A stretch of 64,000 nt of DNA. It comes from Nitrospirae bacterium MYbinv3. Its GTDB lineage: Bacteria > Nitrospirota > Thermodesulfovibrionia > Thermodesulfovibrionales > Magnetobacteriaceae. The notes beneath the pieces are model-generated. The model saw only the letters and a list, made by a program, of their open reading frames with translations. It was not told the origin of the DNA and did no database searches. A program made the position numbers and the translations under genes. Location: assembly GCA_002753395.1 (NCBI GenBank), contig PEAB01000011.1, positions 1 to 64,000 of the forward strand. The letters run 5' to 3'. Below are positions 17,255-26,475 of the stretch, piece by piece. Within the stretch, counting starts at the first letter, position 1. Every line of letters starts with the position of its first letter.

Positions 17255-18390
17255 CTATCGTACTCCTGTTTGTAGTCTTGAGACTTATCTTTCATAAGCA
17301 TCAGGGCAATGCAGGCTACCTTTTTGCCGGCATCTGGTTTTCCAAATGCCTTGCAGTCTCGACGGATCCTGTTTCTGAGCGAGGCATCTGTGTATAGGGA
17401 AACGATATGCCTTGACAGTGTCTGTGCTGTTAATTCTTGTTCTCTTATCATTATGGCTGCGCCGCTATTGGAGAGTCTGGCTGCGTTAGCCTCCTGGTGA
17501 GCTGATACATATGGGTATGGCACTAATATGGAGGGTATCCCGATGGTTGTTATCTCGGCTAAGGTGGTTGCCCCTGCCCTTGATATGAGCATCTCGCACA
17601 CGGCATATGCCTCAGGCATGTTATAGATAAAGGGTGTTACGGTGCCGGAGAAACCGTGGCGTTGATATGCGCCCCTGACTATTTCGTAGTCCTTGTTACC
17701 AGTTTGGTGAAGGAACTGTATCTTGTCCTTATAAGCGCTCAATATTGGTAGCGTCTCTATCATGGCATCGTTCAATCTGCTGGCCCCTGAGCTTCCACCA
17801 AAGATCAGCAATGTGAACAGATCCTCTCGCAGCGAAAACATATTGACGCCATCGCTTTTGGCTGCCTTGACTATCTTATCTCTGACCGGATTACCAGTAA
17901 TAATCACCTTATTCTTGGAAAAATAAGACTGTGAGTTCTCATATGTTATACATACCTTGTCAGCCAATCTTGCCAGCACCCTGTTGGCAAGACCAGGTAT
18001 TGAGTTCTGCTCGTGTATGACGATAGGTATAGCAAGAAGAAATGCCGCTAAGATGGGGACAAATGAGGCATACCCTCCAGTGCCAATTATTATGCTTGGT
18101 CTGACACTTCTTAAGAACGAGTATGCCTCAAAAAATGCAACAATTAGCCTAAACAACGCTGTTATCTTTTTCCTGAGCGACATGCCTACAAACCCCTCTG
18201 TCTTAAGGAGCTTGACGTAGTACTTTTCAAGGGGCAGCACCCTGGTCTCTATCCCCCTGTCTGTACCCATAAAAAGTATCTCGATATCGGGCGCCTGCTT
18301 TTTGATCTCCTCTGCTATAGCGATCGCAGGGTAGAGGTGGCCGCCCGTTCCCCCACCTGCTATTACTACCTTACATCTATCATTTGTCAT
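17233..18390 (-). CDS. murG: UDP-GlcNAc:lipid I N-acetylglucosaminyltransferase
   Basis: A GT-B enzyme at the inner face of the membrane that turns lipid I into lipid II. The glycine loop IAGGGTGGHLYPAIAIAEE opens the protein. IIGTGGYASF, IHEQNSIPGLANR, FGGSSGASRLND and HQTGNKD follow, with the UDP-GlcNAc-binding ISRAGATTLAEI near the C-terminus. The start at 18390 is taken because it puts the glycine loop near the N-terminus. A frame from 18471 would add 27 residues read from inside ftsW. It overlaps the end of ftsW by 11 bases, with AAGGGTG as a possible ribosome-binding site. Confidence 0.95.
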   Translation of the reverse strand: MTNDRCKVVIAGGGTGGHLYPAIAIAEEIKKQAPDIEILFMGTDRGIETRVLPLEKYYVKLLKTEGFVGMSLRKKITALFRLIVAFFEAYSFLRSVRPSIIIGTGGYASFVPILAAFLLAIPIVIHEQNSIPGLANRVLARLADKVCITYENSQSYFSKNKVIITGNPVRDKIVKAAKSDGVNMFSLREDLFTLLIFGGSSGASRLNDAMIETLPILSAYKDKIQFLHQTGNKDYEIVRGAYQRHGFSGTVTPFIYNMPEAYAVCEMLISRAGATTLAEITTIGIPSILVPYPYVSAHQEANAARLSNSGAAIMIREQELTAQTLSRHIVSLYTDASLRNRIRRDCKAFGKPDAGKKVACIALMLMKDKSQDYKQEYDRCLTSTE

Positions 18391-19630
18391 ATGAAAACAC
18401 CCTTGCTTTTCTTTGATTAAATGTCCTCGTTGTATTCCTCTGCGACATAGATTCAGTCCATGCCGTATCATTCTTAGCGATGTTTAGGAGTAGACCAACC
18501 TCAGCTAAGTTTATTATCATAGAAGAACCTCCATAACTGATAAAAGGCATGGGCAGCCCCTTTGTCGGTACCATACCTGTTACAACACACATGTTTATCA
18601 GTGCCTGCAACACAATAAGAAGCGTAATACCGACTGCCATAAAGAACATGAATCTGTCTTCAAGTTTGTTGATAATCGAGATCGCCCTGATGAAAAATAG
18701 TAGAAACAGGCATATAACAAAGACAGTTCCTAAGAGTCCTATCTCTTCTCCTATTATGGCGAAGATAAAATCGGTTTTAGACTCTGGCAGAAAGAAGAGC
18801 TTTTGCATACTCTTGCCTATCCCCACACCGTGAATCCCTCCGTTTCCAAGGGCAACGAATGATTGTATCAATTGAAACCCGCTGTTTTTCTCATCTGCCC
18901 AAGGATTTAAAAATACCAACACCCTTTTTAACCTGTAAGGCTCCTTTACCAGCTTAATAACGACAGGGATAAAGGCCAACCCAACCGATAGGATGTAGGT
19001 CAACCTCACGTTTGCAACAAAGAGCAAACTGAACGTGATAACGCCAATTATTGCCGCTGAACCAAAGTCTGGTTGGCGCAGCAAGATGCCCTGTATGCAA
19101 ACCATCAAGATGATTGGCTTGATAAAGGCCTTAAACTCGTCGGGTTTAAAATCGGAGCTGGAGAGGTATTTGGATAAGAAGATCACCATTGCCAACTTCA
19201 TTGCCTCAGATGGTTGAAACGTGATGTGCCATATCCTTAACCATCTTCTGGCTCCATTTACGGTTAGGCCAATCACGGGTAGGTATACTGCAAGCAAAAG
19301 GACAGCGGTAACCACAAGTATCTCAAGCGCCCTCTTCCTGTACAGCTCTATGGGCAGCTTGTAAGCGATGATCATCAGGAGAATGCCTAGACACACTGAG
19401 ATCAGATGCTTTTTTAGGTAACGCACATCTATCAGGCTAATGTTAGCCGCTGCCTGAACATGTCTGCCCTCTGGCGGTACAACCGACGTAGAACTGTACA
19501 CCATCAAGACGCCTGTAAACACAAGACAAGCCGTGGCTAGCAGCAACACGCTATCAAAGCTTCCCCTTAAATGAGGATGTGCTTGCGATTGGGGAGAATC
19601 TCCCATAGTATATAGCTTTTGTGATCCCAT
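18380..19630 (-). CDS. ftsW: SEDS peptidoglycan polymerase FtsW
   Basis: A 416-residue polytopic membrane protein with about ten transmembrane helices. SEDS hallmarks are GARRWL after the fourth helix, FQPSEAMKLAMV, LLRQPDFGSA, the periplasmic NGGIHGVGIGKS loop and GLPMPFISYGGSSM. Together with the FtsI-type transpeptidase in the same cluster it makes septal peptidoglycan. A hydrophilic N-terminal tail of about 25 residues precedes the first helix. No strong ribosome-binding site is seen. It lies 16 bases after murD and overlaps murG. Confidence 0.95.
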   Translation of the reverse strand: MGSQKLYTMGDSPQSQAHPHLRGSFDSVLLLATACLVFTGVLMVYSSTSVVPPEGRHVQAAANISLIDVRYLKKHLISVCLGILLMIIAYKLPIELYRKRALEILVVTAVLLLAVYLPVIGLTVNGARRWLRIWHITFQPSEAMKLAMVIFLSKYLSSSDFKPDEFKAFIKPIILMVCIQGILLRQPDFGSAAIIGVITFSLLFVANVRLTYILSVGLAFIPVVIKLVKEPYRLKRVLVFLNPWADEKNSGFQLIQSFVALGNGGIHGVGIGKSMQKLFFLPESKTDFIFAIIGEEIGLLGTVFVICLFLLFFIRAISIINKLEDRFMFFMAVGITLLIVLQALINMCVVTGMVPTKGLPMPFISYGGSSMIINLAEVGLLLNIAKNDTAWTESMSQRNTTRTFNQRKARVFSYDK

Positions 19631-19646
19631 TGTGAAACTAAACCGC

Positions 19647-21128
19647 CTAATGTTTCTGCGAGGCGTCTGACAGGCTTAATACGGCTTGTTTAAACACCCT
19701 GCCTCTTTCCTCAAAGTCTTTAAACATGTCAAAGCTCGCACAAGCCGGTGAAAGCAAGACGACGTCCCCTGGGTTGGCAATGCCTTTTGCGCTGACAACG
19801 GCAGATTGCATATCCTGTTCCATATACACACTGGTTATGTCCTGTAATGAGTTATTGAGTTTGTACCTCGCCTCACCGATAAGGATGGCCGCCTTGACCT
19901 TATTCTTGACAGACTGACGCAGTGCAGAAAAATCACCTGCCTTATCCCTGCCCCCTGCGATAAGAATAACTGGTCTATCAAAGCTCTCCAGCGATTTTAT
20001 TACTGCCCAGATGTTGGTCCCTTTAGAGTCGTTGTAGTAATTTACGCCGTTAATCTCTTCTACAAACTCGACTCTATGTTCAAGTCCCTTAAAATCCTTT
20101 AATGTATTCCATATGTTTGTCATGCTGCACCCACAGACAAGCGCCATAAGCGCTGCCGCCATTGTGTTTTCTATGTTATGAACGCCGGTGACCTTAAGGT
20201 CAGCCGCATTTATTACAGGCATCTGATGTCCTACAAGCTCAGGACAGAGTACCTCTAACTCTGGTAGTTTGAAGGATATGGCGCCATCTTTGTAGAAGGC
20301 TCCCCTAAGTTTACCGTTTGTAAAGGCATCGGCATCGTACTTGCGGCTAAAGTACAGTATATCAGGACCGTTAGTGCCCACCATCGAGGCCACATCCTGA
20401 GTGGAAGGGTCGTCGGCGTTTAGGATGAGGAAGTTCATCTTGTCCTGATTCTCAAATATCCTGCATTTGGCATCTATATAATTCTGCATTGTTCCATGCC
20501 TATCCAGGTGGTCAGGTGTGATGTTTAAGATTGCCGCTACTTTGGGTTTAAATCTATCTATGGACTCTAATTGAAAGCTCGATACCTCGGTAACGATATA
20601 ATCGGGACGGACAAACTCCCTTGGCTTATCAAAGCTCCTGACTAACTTGCTGATCTCCTCTGTGAGGGCCTTACCAATGTTGCCGCCTAAGACGGTATTG
20701 AAGCCGCCGTTTCTCAGGATTTCATTGAGCATGGTCGTCGTAGTTGATTTTCCATTTGTGCCCGTTATTGCTAAAAATCCCAAGGAACATATCTTGTGAA
20801 ACTCCTCAATTACCTCGTATGCAAGTTCTAATTCACCTATTACCTTTATGCCTTTTTGCTGAGCACGCTTTATTGATGGCTGTTGCATAGGCACACCAGG
20901 ACTTACAACGATAAAGTCTGCCTTATCAAAGAGCTCGTCTCTGAACTGTCCTAGCTTTATATCAACAGACGAATCAAGTTGATCAACGTAATTCTCCAAC
21001 TCTTTATAACCCAGCTCATCCATTATCGTCACTATGGCGCCTAGACGAACGAGGAGATTGGCAGCTCCCACCCCGCTCCTTGCTAACCCTACTACTATGA
21101 CCCTTTTACTGTTAATGTTTTTAAACAT
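19647..21128 (-). CDS. murD: UDP-N-acetylmuramoylalanine-D-glutamate ligase
   Basis: A 493-residue Mur ligase adding D-Glu to UDP-MurNAc-L-Ala. Present are the Rossmann opening VVGLARSGVGAANLL, the P-loop ITGTNGKSTTTTML, VLGGNIGKAL, VSSFQLESI, NITPDHLDRH, YYNDSKGTN and LIAGGRDKAGDF, ending in LLSPACASFDMFKDFEERG. All are diagnostic for MurD. It overlaps the upstream carboxypeptidase gene by 8 bases and is followed by ftsW. Confidence 0.97.
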   Translation of the reverse strand: MFKNINSKRVIVVGLARSGVGAANLLVRLGAIVTIMDELGYKELENYVDQLDSSVDIKLGQFRDELFDKADFIVVSPGVPMQQPSIKRAQQKGIKVIGELELAYEVIEEFHKICSLGFLAITGTNGKSTTTTMLNEILRNGGFNTVLGGNIGKALTEEISKLVRSFDKPREFVRPDYIVTEVSSFQLESIDRFKPKVAAILNITPDHLDRHGTMQNYIDAKCRIFENQDKMNFLILNADDPSTQDVASMVGTNGPDILYFSRKYDADAFTNGKLRGAFYKDGAISFKLPELEVLCPELVGHQMPVINAADLKVTGVHNIENTMAAALMALVCGCSMTNIWNTLKDFKGLEHRVEFVEEINGVNYYNDSKGTNIWAVIKSLESFDRPVILIAGGRDKAGDFSALRQSVKNKVKAAILIGEARYKLNNSLQDITSVYMEQDMQSAVVSAKGIANPGDVVLLSPACASFDMFKDFEERGRVFKQAVLSLSDASQKH

Positions 21129-22395
21129 CTTTGCCCTCTCTATGAAGCGAGTTTATGACAGTGGTGTTTTGTGCGGTAATTGAGCTCAATGTGCGCTTAT
21201 CAGTTAAATGACTCACCCTCTTACTATATTTCCTGGTCTTTCGACCTTCTTTCACGACTGGGGTGTGAGTCATAGAGGTCGCACCTTCTTTGTTGGCTAA
21301 CCTTATCTCTCCAGCCTCATGTCTATGTTTATGAGGTTTTGACTTTTTGGCGACAAGCGATTTATCCTTATGTTTGACTATTTCTACGTTGTCTGCCACA
21401 TCTCTTACCCTTCGATGGCGAGACTTTATATGACTTGATTTTTTCTTATGGTGTCCACTTTTTAACTTATGTACGGCTACATTATTTATGCGTTCATCGT
21501 TGATCTTGCTGTAATAGATAACAGGCTCGGTATTGGTAGAGGATATGTAGTAGCCCTTAGAGAGAACGTTTCTGGCGCTATGCCACAGAGCGCTTCTCTT
21601 GTTATCGCCCAATACAGCAGCAACGAGGGTACTGTCACCCCTTTCTGCTGCAAAGGCAAGACAGTGACGCGCCTCTTTGGTGTAGCCAGTCTTGCCGCCT
21701 ACCAGGTCATCATCTGACCAGAGTAACTTGTTTGTGTTTGCCACGGTTATAGCCTTACCATCTATGGAGGTGACGGTCTTGGTCTTTGTGTTGATGATGT
21801 CTTTGATCAGAGGGTAGCGCAGGGCCTCTTTCATTATAATGGCTAGATCGTAAGCAGTTATATACTGCCCTTCACCAGGCAGACCGTGAGGGTTTACATA
21901 CTTTGTGTCTCTTGCCCCAATGTGAGCCGCCCTTTTGTTCATCAACTGTACGAATTGCTCCTCACTGCCGGAGACTGCCTCTGCAAGCGCTACAGCAGCC
22001 CCATTGACTGACCTAACAAGCAGCAGATAAAGGAGGTCTTTGACGTAAAACCGATCACCCTCTCTAAGCGCTGCCGCAGAACAATACAGGTTTGATGCCT
22101 CTTTTGACACGGTAACGATCTCGTTTATGTTCACATTGTCCAAGACGACCATAGCTGTTACGAGTTTGGCAGTGCTTGCCGGGGGTTGCTTAAGGGTTGG
22201 GTTTTTGGCATATAATATTTTTTCGCTATCAACATCTATTATAACGGCTGACCTTGCTGTTATGGAGTTTGTGACGTCCTTTTTTATGCTACTTCCATAA
22301 GCTGAATTCGACATAAAGAAGAAGATAAACAATGACAACGAAACATAAATGCTGCCTACGCTAGATTTTCTGAACTTGTAATACACTTTTTCCAT
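21121..22395 (-). CDS. D-alanyl-D-alanine carboxypeptidase (S11) with basic tail
   Basis: A penicillin-binding protein of the DacA/PBP5 type. It has a membrane signal (about residues 12-33) and active-site motifs S-x-x-K in PPASTAKLV, S-x-N in LVRSVNGAA and K-T-G in LVGGKTGYT. It trims the terminal D-Ala of stem peptides outside the cytoplasmic membrane. After the catalytic domain (about residue 290) comes a tail of about 130 residues that is very rich in Lys, His and Arg, instead of the usual PBP5 C-terminal domain and membrane anchor. The start at 22395 follows GAGGTG at good spacing; a longer frame reads through mraY. Its place inside the dcw cluster, between mraY and murD, is unusual. Confidence 0.9.
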   Translation of the reverse strand: MEKVYYKFRKSSVGSIYVSLSLFIFFFMSNSAYGSSIKKDVTNSITARSAVIIDVDSEKILYAKNPTLKQPPASTAKLVTAMVVLDNVNINEIVTVSKEASNLYCSAAALREGDRFYVKDLLYLLLVRSVNGAAVALAEAVSGSEEQFVQLMNKRAAHIGARDTKYVNPHGLPGEGQYITAYDLAIIMKEALRYPLIKDIINTKTKTVTSIDGKAITVANTNKLLWSDDDLVGGKTGYTKEARHCLAFAAERGDSTLVAAVLGDNKRSALWHSARNVLSKGYYISSTNTEPVIYYSKINDERINNVAVHKLKSGHHKKKSSHIKSRHRRVRDVADNVEIVKHKDKSLVAKKSKPHKHRHEAGEIRLANKEGATSMTHTPVVKEGRKTRKYSKRVSHLTDKRTLSSITAQNTTVINSLHREGKDV

Positions 22396-22400
22396 AATTT

Positions 22401-23483
22401 TCACCTCAATTTGATAGTTGTTAGACTTAGTAAAGCAAGCATTATGCCAATGATCCAAAACCTGACAACGGTCTTTGGTTCGGCCCATCCCTTTAGCTCG
22501 AAATGGTGGTGTATAGGGGCCATCTTAAAGAGTCTTCGCCCTGTCATTTTAAAAGAAGCCACCTGTAGTATCACCGAAAGGGTCTCTATAACAAATATGC
22601 CACCTACTACCGCCAGAACGATCTCGTGCTTTGTTATCACGGCTAAAGTCCCCAGCGCTCCACCTAATCCTAAGGAGCCAACATCTCCCATAAACACCTC
22701 TGCAGGGTAGGTGTTGAACCACAAAAAGCCCAAAGACGCCCCTAACATAGCACCACAAAAGACGGTAAGTTCGCCTATATCTGTCCTGTACAAGATTTGC
22801 AAGTATTTCGCCAGCTCGGCATGGCCTGATATATAAACAAGAACGCCATTTGCAAATGTTGCGATGCCAACTAGACCAATTGCCAAACCATCGACGCCAT
22901 CCGTCAGATTAACGGCATTGGTTGAGCCAACAATTACAAACACCGCAAAGGGCACATAAAGTATAAACAAATCGATGAGCATCTTCTTAAAAAACGGTAT
23001 CACCAGGATTGTGCTGTACTGGTCAGATGGGTATAGGTACAGCGCCATGCTTATCAACAGAGATACAAGTATCTGAAGCCCAAACTTGTATCTGGCCTTT
23101 AGCCCCTTTGAGTTGCGTTTGGATACCTTGAGATAGTCGTCAATAAAGCCGATGACGCCAAAGCTCAACGTTGACAGTATCATTATCACTATGTACTTGT
23201 TGGCAAGGTTACCCCATAGCAGTACGGAGGTCAGTATGGAGATAAGTATCAATATGCCTCCCATTGTGGGTGTACCTGCCTTTGTCAGGTGGCTTTGCGG
23301 GCCGTCGTTTCGTATCTGCTGGGTCAGACTGATCTGTTTTAAAAACCTGATAACCAGAGGTCCAAGTGCAAAGGTTATCAATAGGGCAGTGATGACGGCA
23401 ATTGCCGTCCTAAACGTAATGTATCTAAATACGTTTAGGGGGGTGTATAGGTCATGCAGACTGTATAAAATATAATAAAGCAT
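22401..23483 (-). CDS. mraY: Phospho-N-acetylmuramoyl-pentapeptide transferase
   Basis: An integral membrane enzyme with about ten helices that makes lipid I from UDP-MurNAc-pentapeptide and undecaprenyl phosphate. Motifs seen: TPTMGGILIL, the DDYLK metal pair, NAVNLTDGVDGLA, FNTYPAEVFMGDVGSL and the loop MAPIHHHFELKGW. The start at 23483 gives the family-typical MLYYILYSLHDL; it sits two bases past the murF stop with GGAG in front. An upstream in-frame codon at 23546 would lie inside murF. Confidence 0.97.
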   Translation of the reverse strand: MLYYILYSLHDLYTPLNVFRYITFRTAIAVITALLITFALGPLVIRFLKQISLTQQIRNDGPQSHLTKAGTPTMGGILILISILTSVLLWGNLANKYIVIMILSTLSFGVIGFIDDYLKVSKRNSKGLKARYKFGLQILVSLLISMALYLYPSDQYSTILVIPFFKKMLIDLFILYVPFAVFVIVGSTNAVNLTDGVDGLAIGLVGIATFANGVLVYISGHAELAKYLQILYRTDIGELTVFCGAMLGASLGFLWFNTYPAEVFMGDVGSLGLGGALGTLAVITKHEIVLAVVGGIFVIETLSVILQVASFKMTGRRLFKMAPIHHHFELKGWAEPKTVVRFWIIGIMLALLSLTTIKLR

Positions 23484-23484
23484 C

Positions 23485-24900
23485 TTACTCCAATATAGTT
23501 TCCATTTTATTGCTTCTAGAACCTTTAATAAGGATAGCGTCGTCAACTGAGATAATGTCGTTGAGTATCTCCCTGGCAGATAGACAGTCCTTTGCGTGAT
23601 AGGCCTGACAACCCTCCCCTCTGTGATGGATGAACTCCTGTGTTGTTATCTTCATGGACTCCCCTACAGCGATTAGGACGTCAACAGGTAGTTGTGACAT
23701 CCATCTTCCTAACTCTGAGTGTTTTTCTTTGCTAAAGGGGCCAAGTTCGAGCATGTCTCCTACAACGGCTATTGCCCTGCTGGTCCTCAGTCTGACCAGC
23801 TCCTTAACTGCCTCCATCATCGAGGCCGGATTGGCGTTATAGACGTCATACAGCACCGTAGCGCCCCTGTGTTTTCTTATCTCTAATCTCATCGCTATGC
23901 CTTTAAACTCTGTAAGTGCCGCCAGTGCATCATCAACATCAACGCCCATCAGATGCCCTGCACAAAGAGCGGCCAGGGCGTTGTAGAGGTTAAATGCCCC
24001 TGCCACGTTGAGTACCATCTCTCTGACACCGCCATCTGGCAGTCTTACTTCAGCCCTTAAGGTGGGGGTGAGGTCGTCTTTCCCCATTGCCGCAGCTGGC
24101 CGCACCTCATTAATGATACGGGCAGTAATGTCTGCCCTACTGTGTAATGCATAAGTGATAACCCTCTTACGCATTGTGGAGGATAACTGGTTATTTTTGT
24201 CTAAGACCGCCTCCATGAGGAATCGGTCATCAGCATTTGCGATCAACCCCATTGCGCTGTCCATCAATTCGAGTTTTCCAGCCCTAACCGATTCAATACT
24301 GCCAAAGCCCTCAAGGTGCCCTGGGCCAATGTTTGTTATAATGCCAATATCCGGTGAGGCTATCTCGCACAATTGCTGTATATCCCCTCTCCTGCTAGCC
24401 CCCATCTCCAGGACGGCAACATCATGTCTGTCCATACTGGTGAGGGTCAGAGGCAGGCCGATGTGATTATTCAGATTACCTTTGGTCTTTAATACCATAA
24501 AACGTTTCTCAAGCACACGCGCGGTCATCTCCTTTGTCGTGGTCTTACCGTTTGTGCCTGTGATGCCTATGACATTCAGGGCAGTCTTGACCCTAAGATG
24601 CCTTGCAAGTGACTGAAGCGTTCTTAAGGTGTCATCAACGGTAATAATCGTGCTGCCAGCTTGTACGTTTTGCTGTTGTGCGTAGTCTCTTGTGATGACT
24701 GCCCCGTGTGTCCTTGTCAGTGCGTCGTTTACAAAAACAGCGCCATCAACGTTTTGACCCTTAAGGGCAACAAACAGCTCACCCCGCTGTATGCTTCTTG
24801 TGTCAATGGAGACGGCATCAAAGGTGGTGTTTGCCCCTCCATTGCTTGACGAGACGGTCGCCGTCGGATCAGAGTCTAATATGTCGAGCACTGAGAACAT
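23485..24900 (-). CDS. murF: UDP-MurNAc-tripeptide-D-Ala-D-Ala ligase
   Basis: A 471-residue Mur ligase that attaches D-Ala-D-Ala to the UDP-MurNAc-tripeptide. Motifs: SIDTRSIQRGELFVALKG at the N-terminus, the P-loop ITGTNGKTTTKEM, KTKGNLNNHIGLPLTL, LEMGASRRGDI, NIGPGHLEGFGS and VYNANPASM with VVGDMLELG. These set it apart from MurE, which precedes it by 3 bases. Its stop codon is followed at once by the mraY start. Confidence 0.97.
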   Translation of the reverse strand: MFSVLDILDSDPTATVSSSNGGANTTFDAVSIDTRSIQRGELFVALKGQNVDGAVFVNDALTRTHGAVITRDYAQQQNVQAGSTIITVDDTLRTLQSLARHLRVKTALNVIGITGTNGKTTTKEMTARVLEKRFMVLKTKGNLNNHIGLPLTLTSMDRHDVAVLEMGASRRGDIQQLCEIASPDIGIITNIGPGHLEGFGSIESVRAGKLELMDSAMGLIANADDRFLMEAVLDKNNQLSSTMRKRVITYALHSRADITARIINEVRPAAAMGKDDLTPTLRAEVRLPDGGVREMVLNVAGAFNLYNALAALCAGHLMGVDVDDALAALTEFKGIAMRLEIRKHRGATVLYDVYNANPASMMEAVKELVRLRTSRAIAVVGDMLELGPFSKEKHSELGRWMSQLPVDVLIAVGESMKITTQEFIHHRGEGCQAYHAKDCLSAREILNDIISVDDAILIKGSRSNKMETILE

Positions 24901-24903
24901 ATC

Positions 24904-26430
24904 TTATAACTGCCCCACTGCACTACCGTTACACCGTTTTCGTAAAAACCTGAGCGCTGTCTCTCTATCGTTAAAAGGATATCGCACGCCCTTGATCTCC
25001 TGGTAGTTTTCGTGTCCCTTGCCTGCTATCAGGACGATATCTCCTTTTTCTGCTATGTAAATGCCCTTCTCTATTGCCTTGATCCTGTCAGGTTCAACAT
25101 CGTACTTACCCTCCGTGCCGGCCTCGATCTGGGCAATGATACCGAGTGTGTCTTCATGTCGTGGATTGTCTGAGGTTATGATTGTAAAGTCGCTCAGTGT
25201 TGTTGCGATCTTACCCATTGCCGGTCTCTTGCCGGTGTCACGGTTGCCGCCGCAGCCAAAGATAGTGATAATCTTACCTGTCCGATGACGTAACGGAGAA
25301 TCTCCATCAATAAACATCCTTCGTACACCCAGCAGCAGGCTCCTTAAGGCATCATCGGTATGGGCATAGTCGATAAATACGAAGAAGTCCTGACCACAAT
25401 CCACCGGTTCAAACCTGCCTTTTACCTCCCTGAGTTCCGATATCCCCCTCAGTATTACATCAATCGGGATGTTGAGGGCAAGGCCAGATGCAAAAGCAGC
25501 GAGTATGTTGTAGACGTTGACGTAGCCGCGCAGGTTTGACTCTACCCTGTATGACTCGCCGCCGTGCCTGATGCGAAAGTCCAATCCTCCAATCGTCCGC
25601 TCTATATCAGAGGCGATAAGGTCAGCGCTGCTAGTGATACCGTAGGAGAGGACGTTTCTTGACAGTCCCTTGAGTTCTTTTAATAGAGTCTGTCCGTAGA
25701 CGTCGTCAACGTTGATGATTGATACGGCCTCTGGCTTGAGGAGCGCAGTAAAGAGTCTCTTCTTGGCGTTAAAATAGCTCTCCATGTCCTTATGGTAATC
25801 CAGGTGATCCCTTGTCAGATTGGTAAACACTGCCACGTTAAATTCGTTTGCGTCGACTCGTCTTTGTGCCAGGGCGTGTGAGGAGACCTCGGTTACCACG
25901 CACTGACAACCCTCGTCGTACATCTTCTTGAGATACCTCTGAAACTCCGGCGCCTCAGGCGTTGTGTGTGAAGTGCTAAAACTCTCGCTGCCGATCATGT
26001 TATGGATAGTTCCGATGAGACCGGTCTTTCTGTTGTCTGCCTCAAGGATTGATTTGATGATATAACTGGTAGTGGTCTTTCCATTCGTCCCAGTGATGCC
26101 AATCAGCTGTAGTTTCTTTGCAGGCTCCCCGTAGTAGCAGGCAGCAGTATAAGCCAGGACCTGACGCACATCCTGTACCTTGACCATCATGACGTTCTTG
26201 TGATTTAGGAGTTTGGTGTCTATATCGTTTTCGTAGACGACAGCTTGGGCGCCCTTTTCAATAGCCTGAGCTATAAAAGAGTGACCATCGGAGTGTTCTC
26301 CTTTGATAGCAAAGAACATGCCACCATCTACGACACTCCGTGAGTCGTATGATATGCCGCTGACTGCTCCGTTAACTTTGCCAGTGAGCTTCACTACGTT
26401 TAACCTATTGATGACTTCAGTTATGTTCAT
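24904..26430 (-). CDS. murE: UDP-MurNAc-tripeptide synthetase, meso-DAP type
   Basis: A 508-residue ligase adding the third stem residue. Motifs: SYDSRSVVDGGMFFAIKG, the P-loop GITGTNGKTTTSYI, TTPEAPEFQRYL, EVSSHALAQRRV, LTRDHLDYHKDM and VFIDYAHTDDAL. The signature DNPR in ITSDNPRHED predicts meso-diaminopimelate as substrate, as in Gram-negative bacteria (lysine enzymes have a different motif). It lies between the ftsI-type gene and murF. Confidence 0.96.
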   Translation of the reverse strand: MNITEVINRLNVVKLTGKVNGAVSGISYDSRSVVDGGMFFAIKGEHSDGHSFIAQAIEKGAQAVVYENDIDTKLLNHKNVMMVKVQDVRQVLAYTAACYYGEPAKKLQLIGITGTNGKTTTSYIIKSILEADNRKTGLIGTIHNMIGSESFSTSHTTPEAPEFQRYLKKMYDEGCQCVVTEVSSHALAQRRVDANEFNVAVFTNLTRDHLDYHKDMESYFNAKKRLFTALLKPEAVSIINVDDVYGQTLLKELKGLSRNVLSYGITSSADLIASDIERTIGGLDFRIRHGGESYRVESNLRGYVNVYNILAAFASGLALNIPIDVILRGISELREVKGRFEPVDCGQDFFVFIDYAHTDDALRSLLLGVRRMFIDGDSPLRHRTGKIITIFGCGGNRDTGKRPAMGKIATTLSDFTIITSDNPRHEDTLGIIAQIEAGTEGKYDVEPDRIKAIEKGIYIAEKGDIVLIAGKGHENYQEIKGVRYPFNDRETALRFLRKRCNGSAVGQL

Positions 26431-26475
26431 CTTGTCTCTATGAATTTCCTAACATTGTAAGCCGTCAATGATGGC

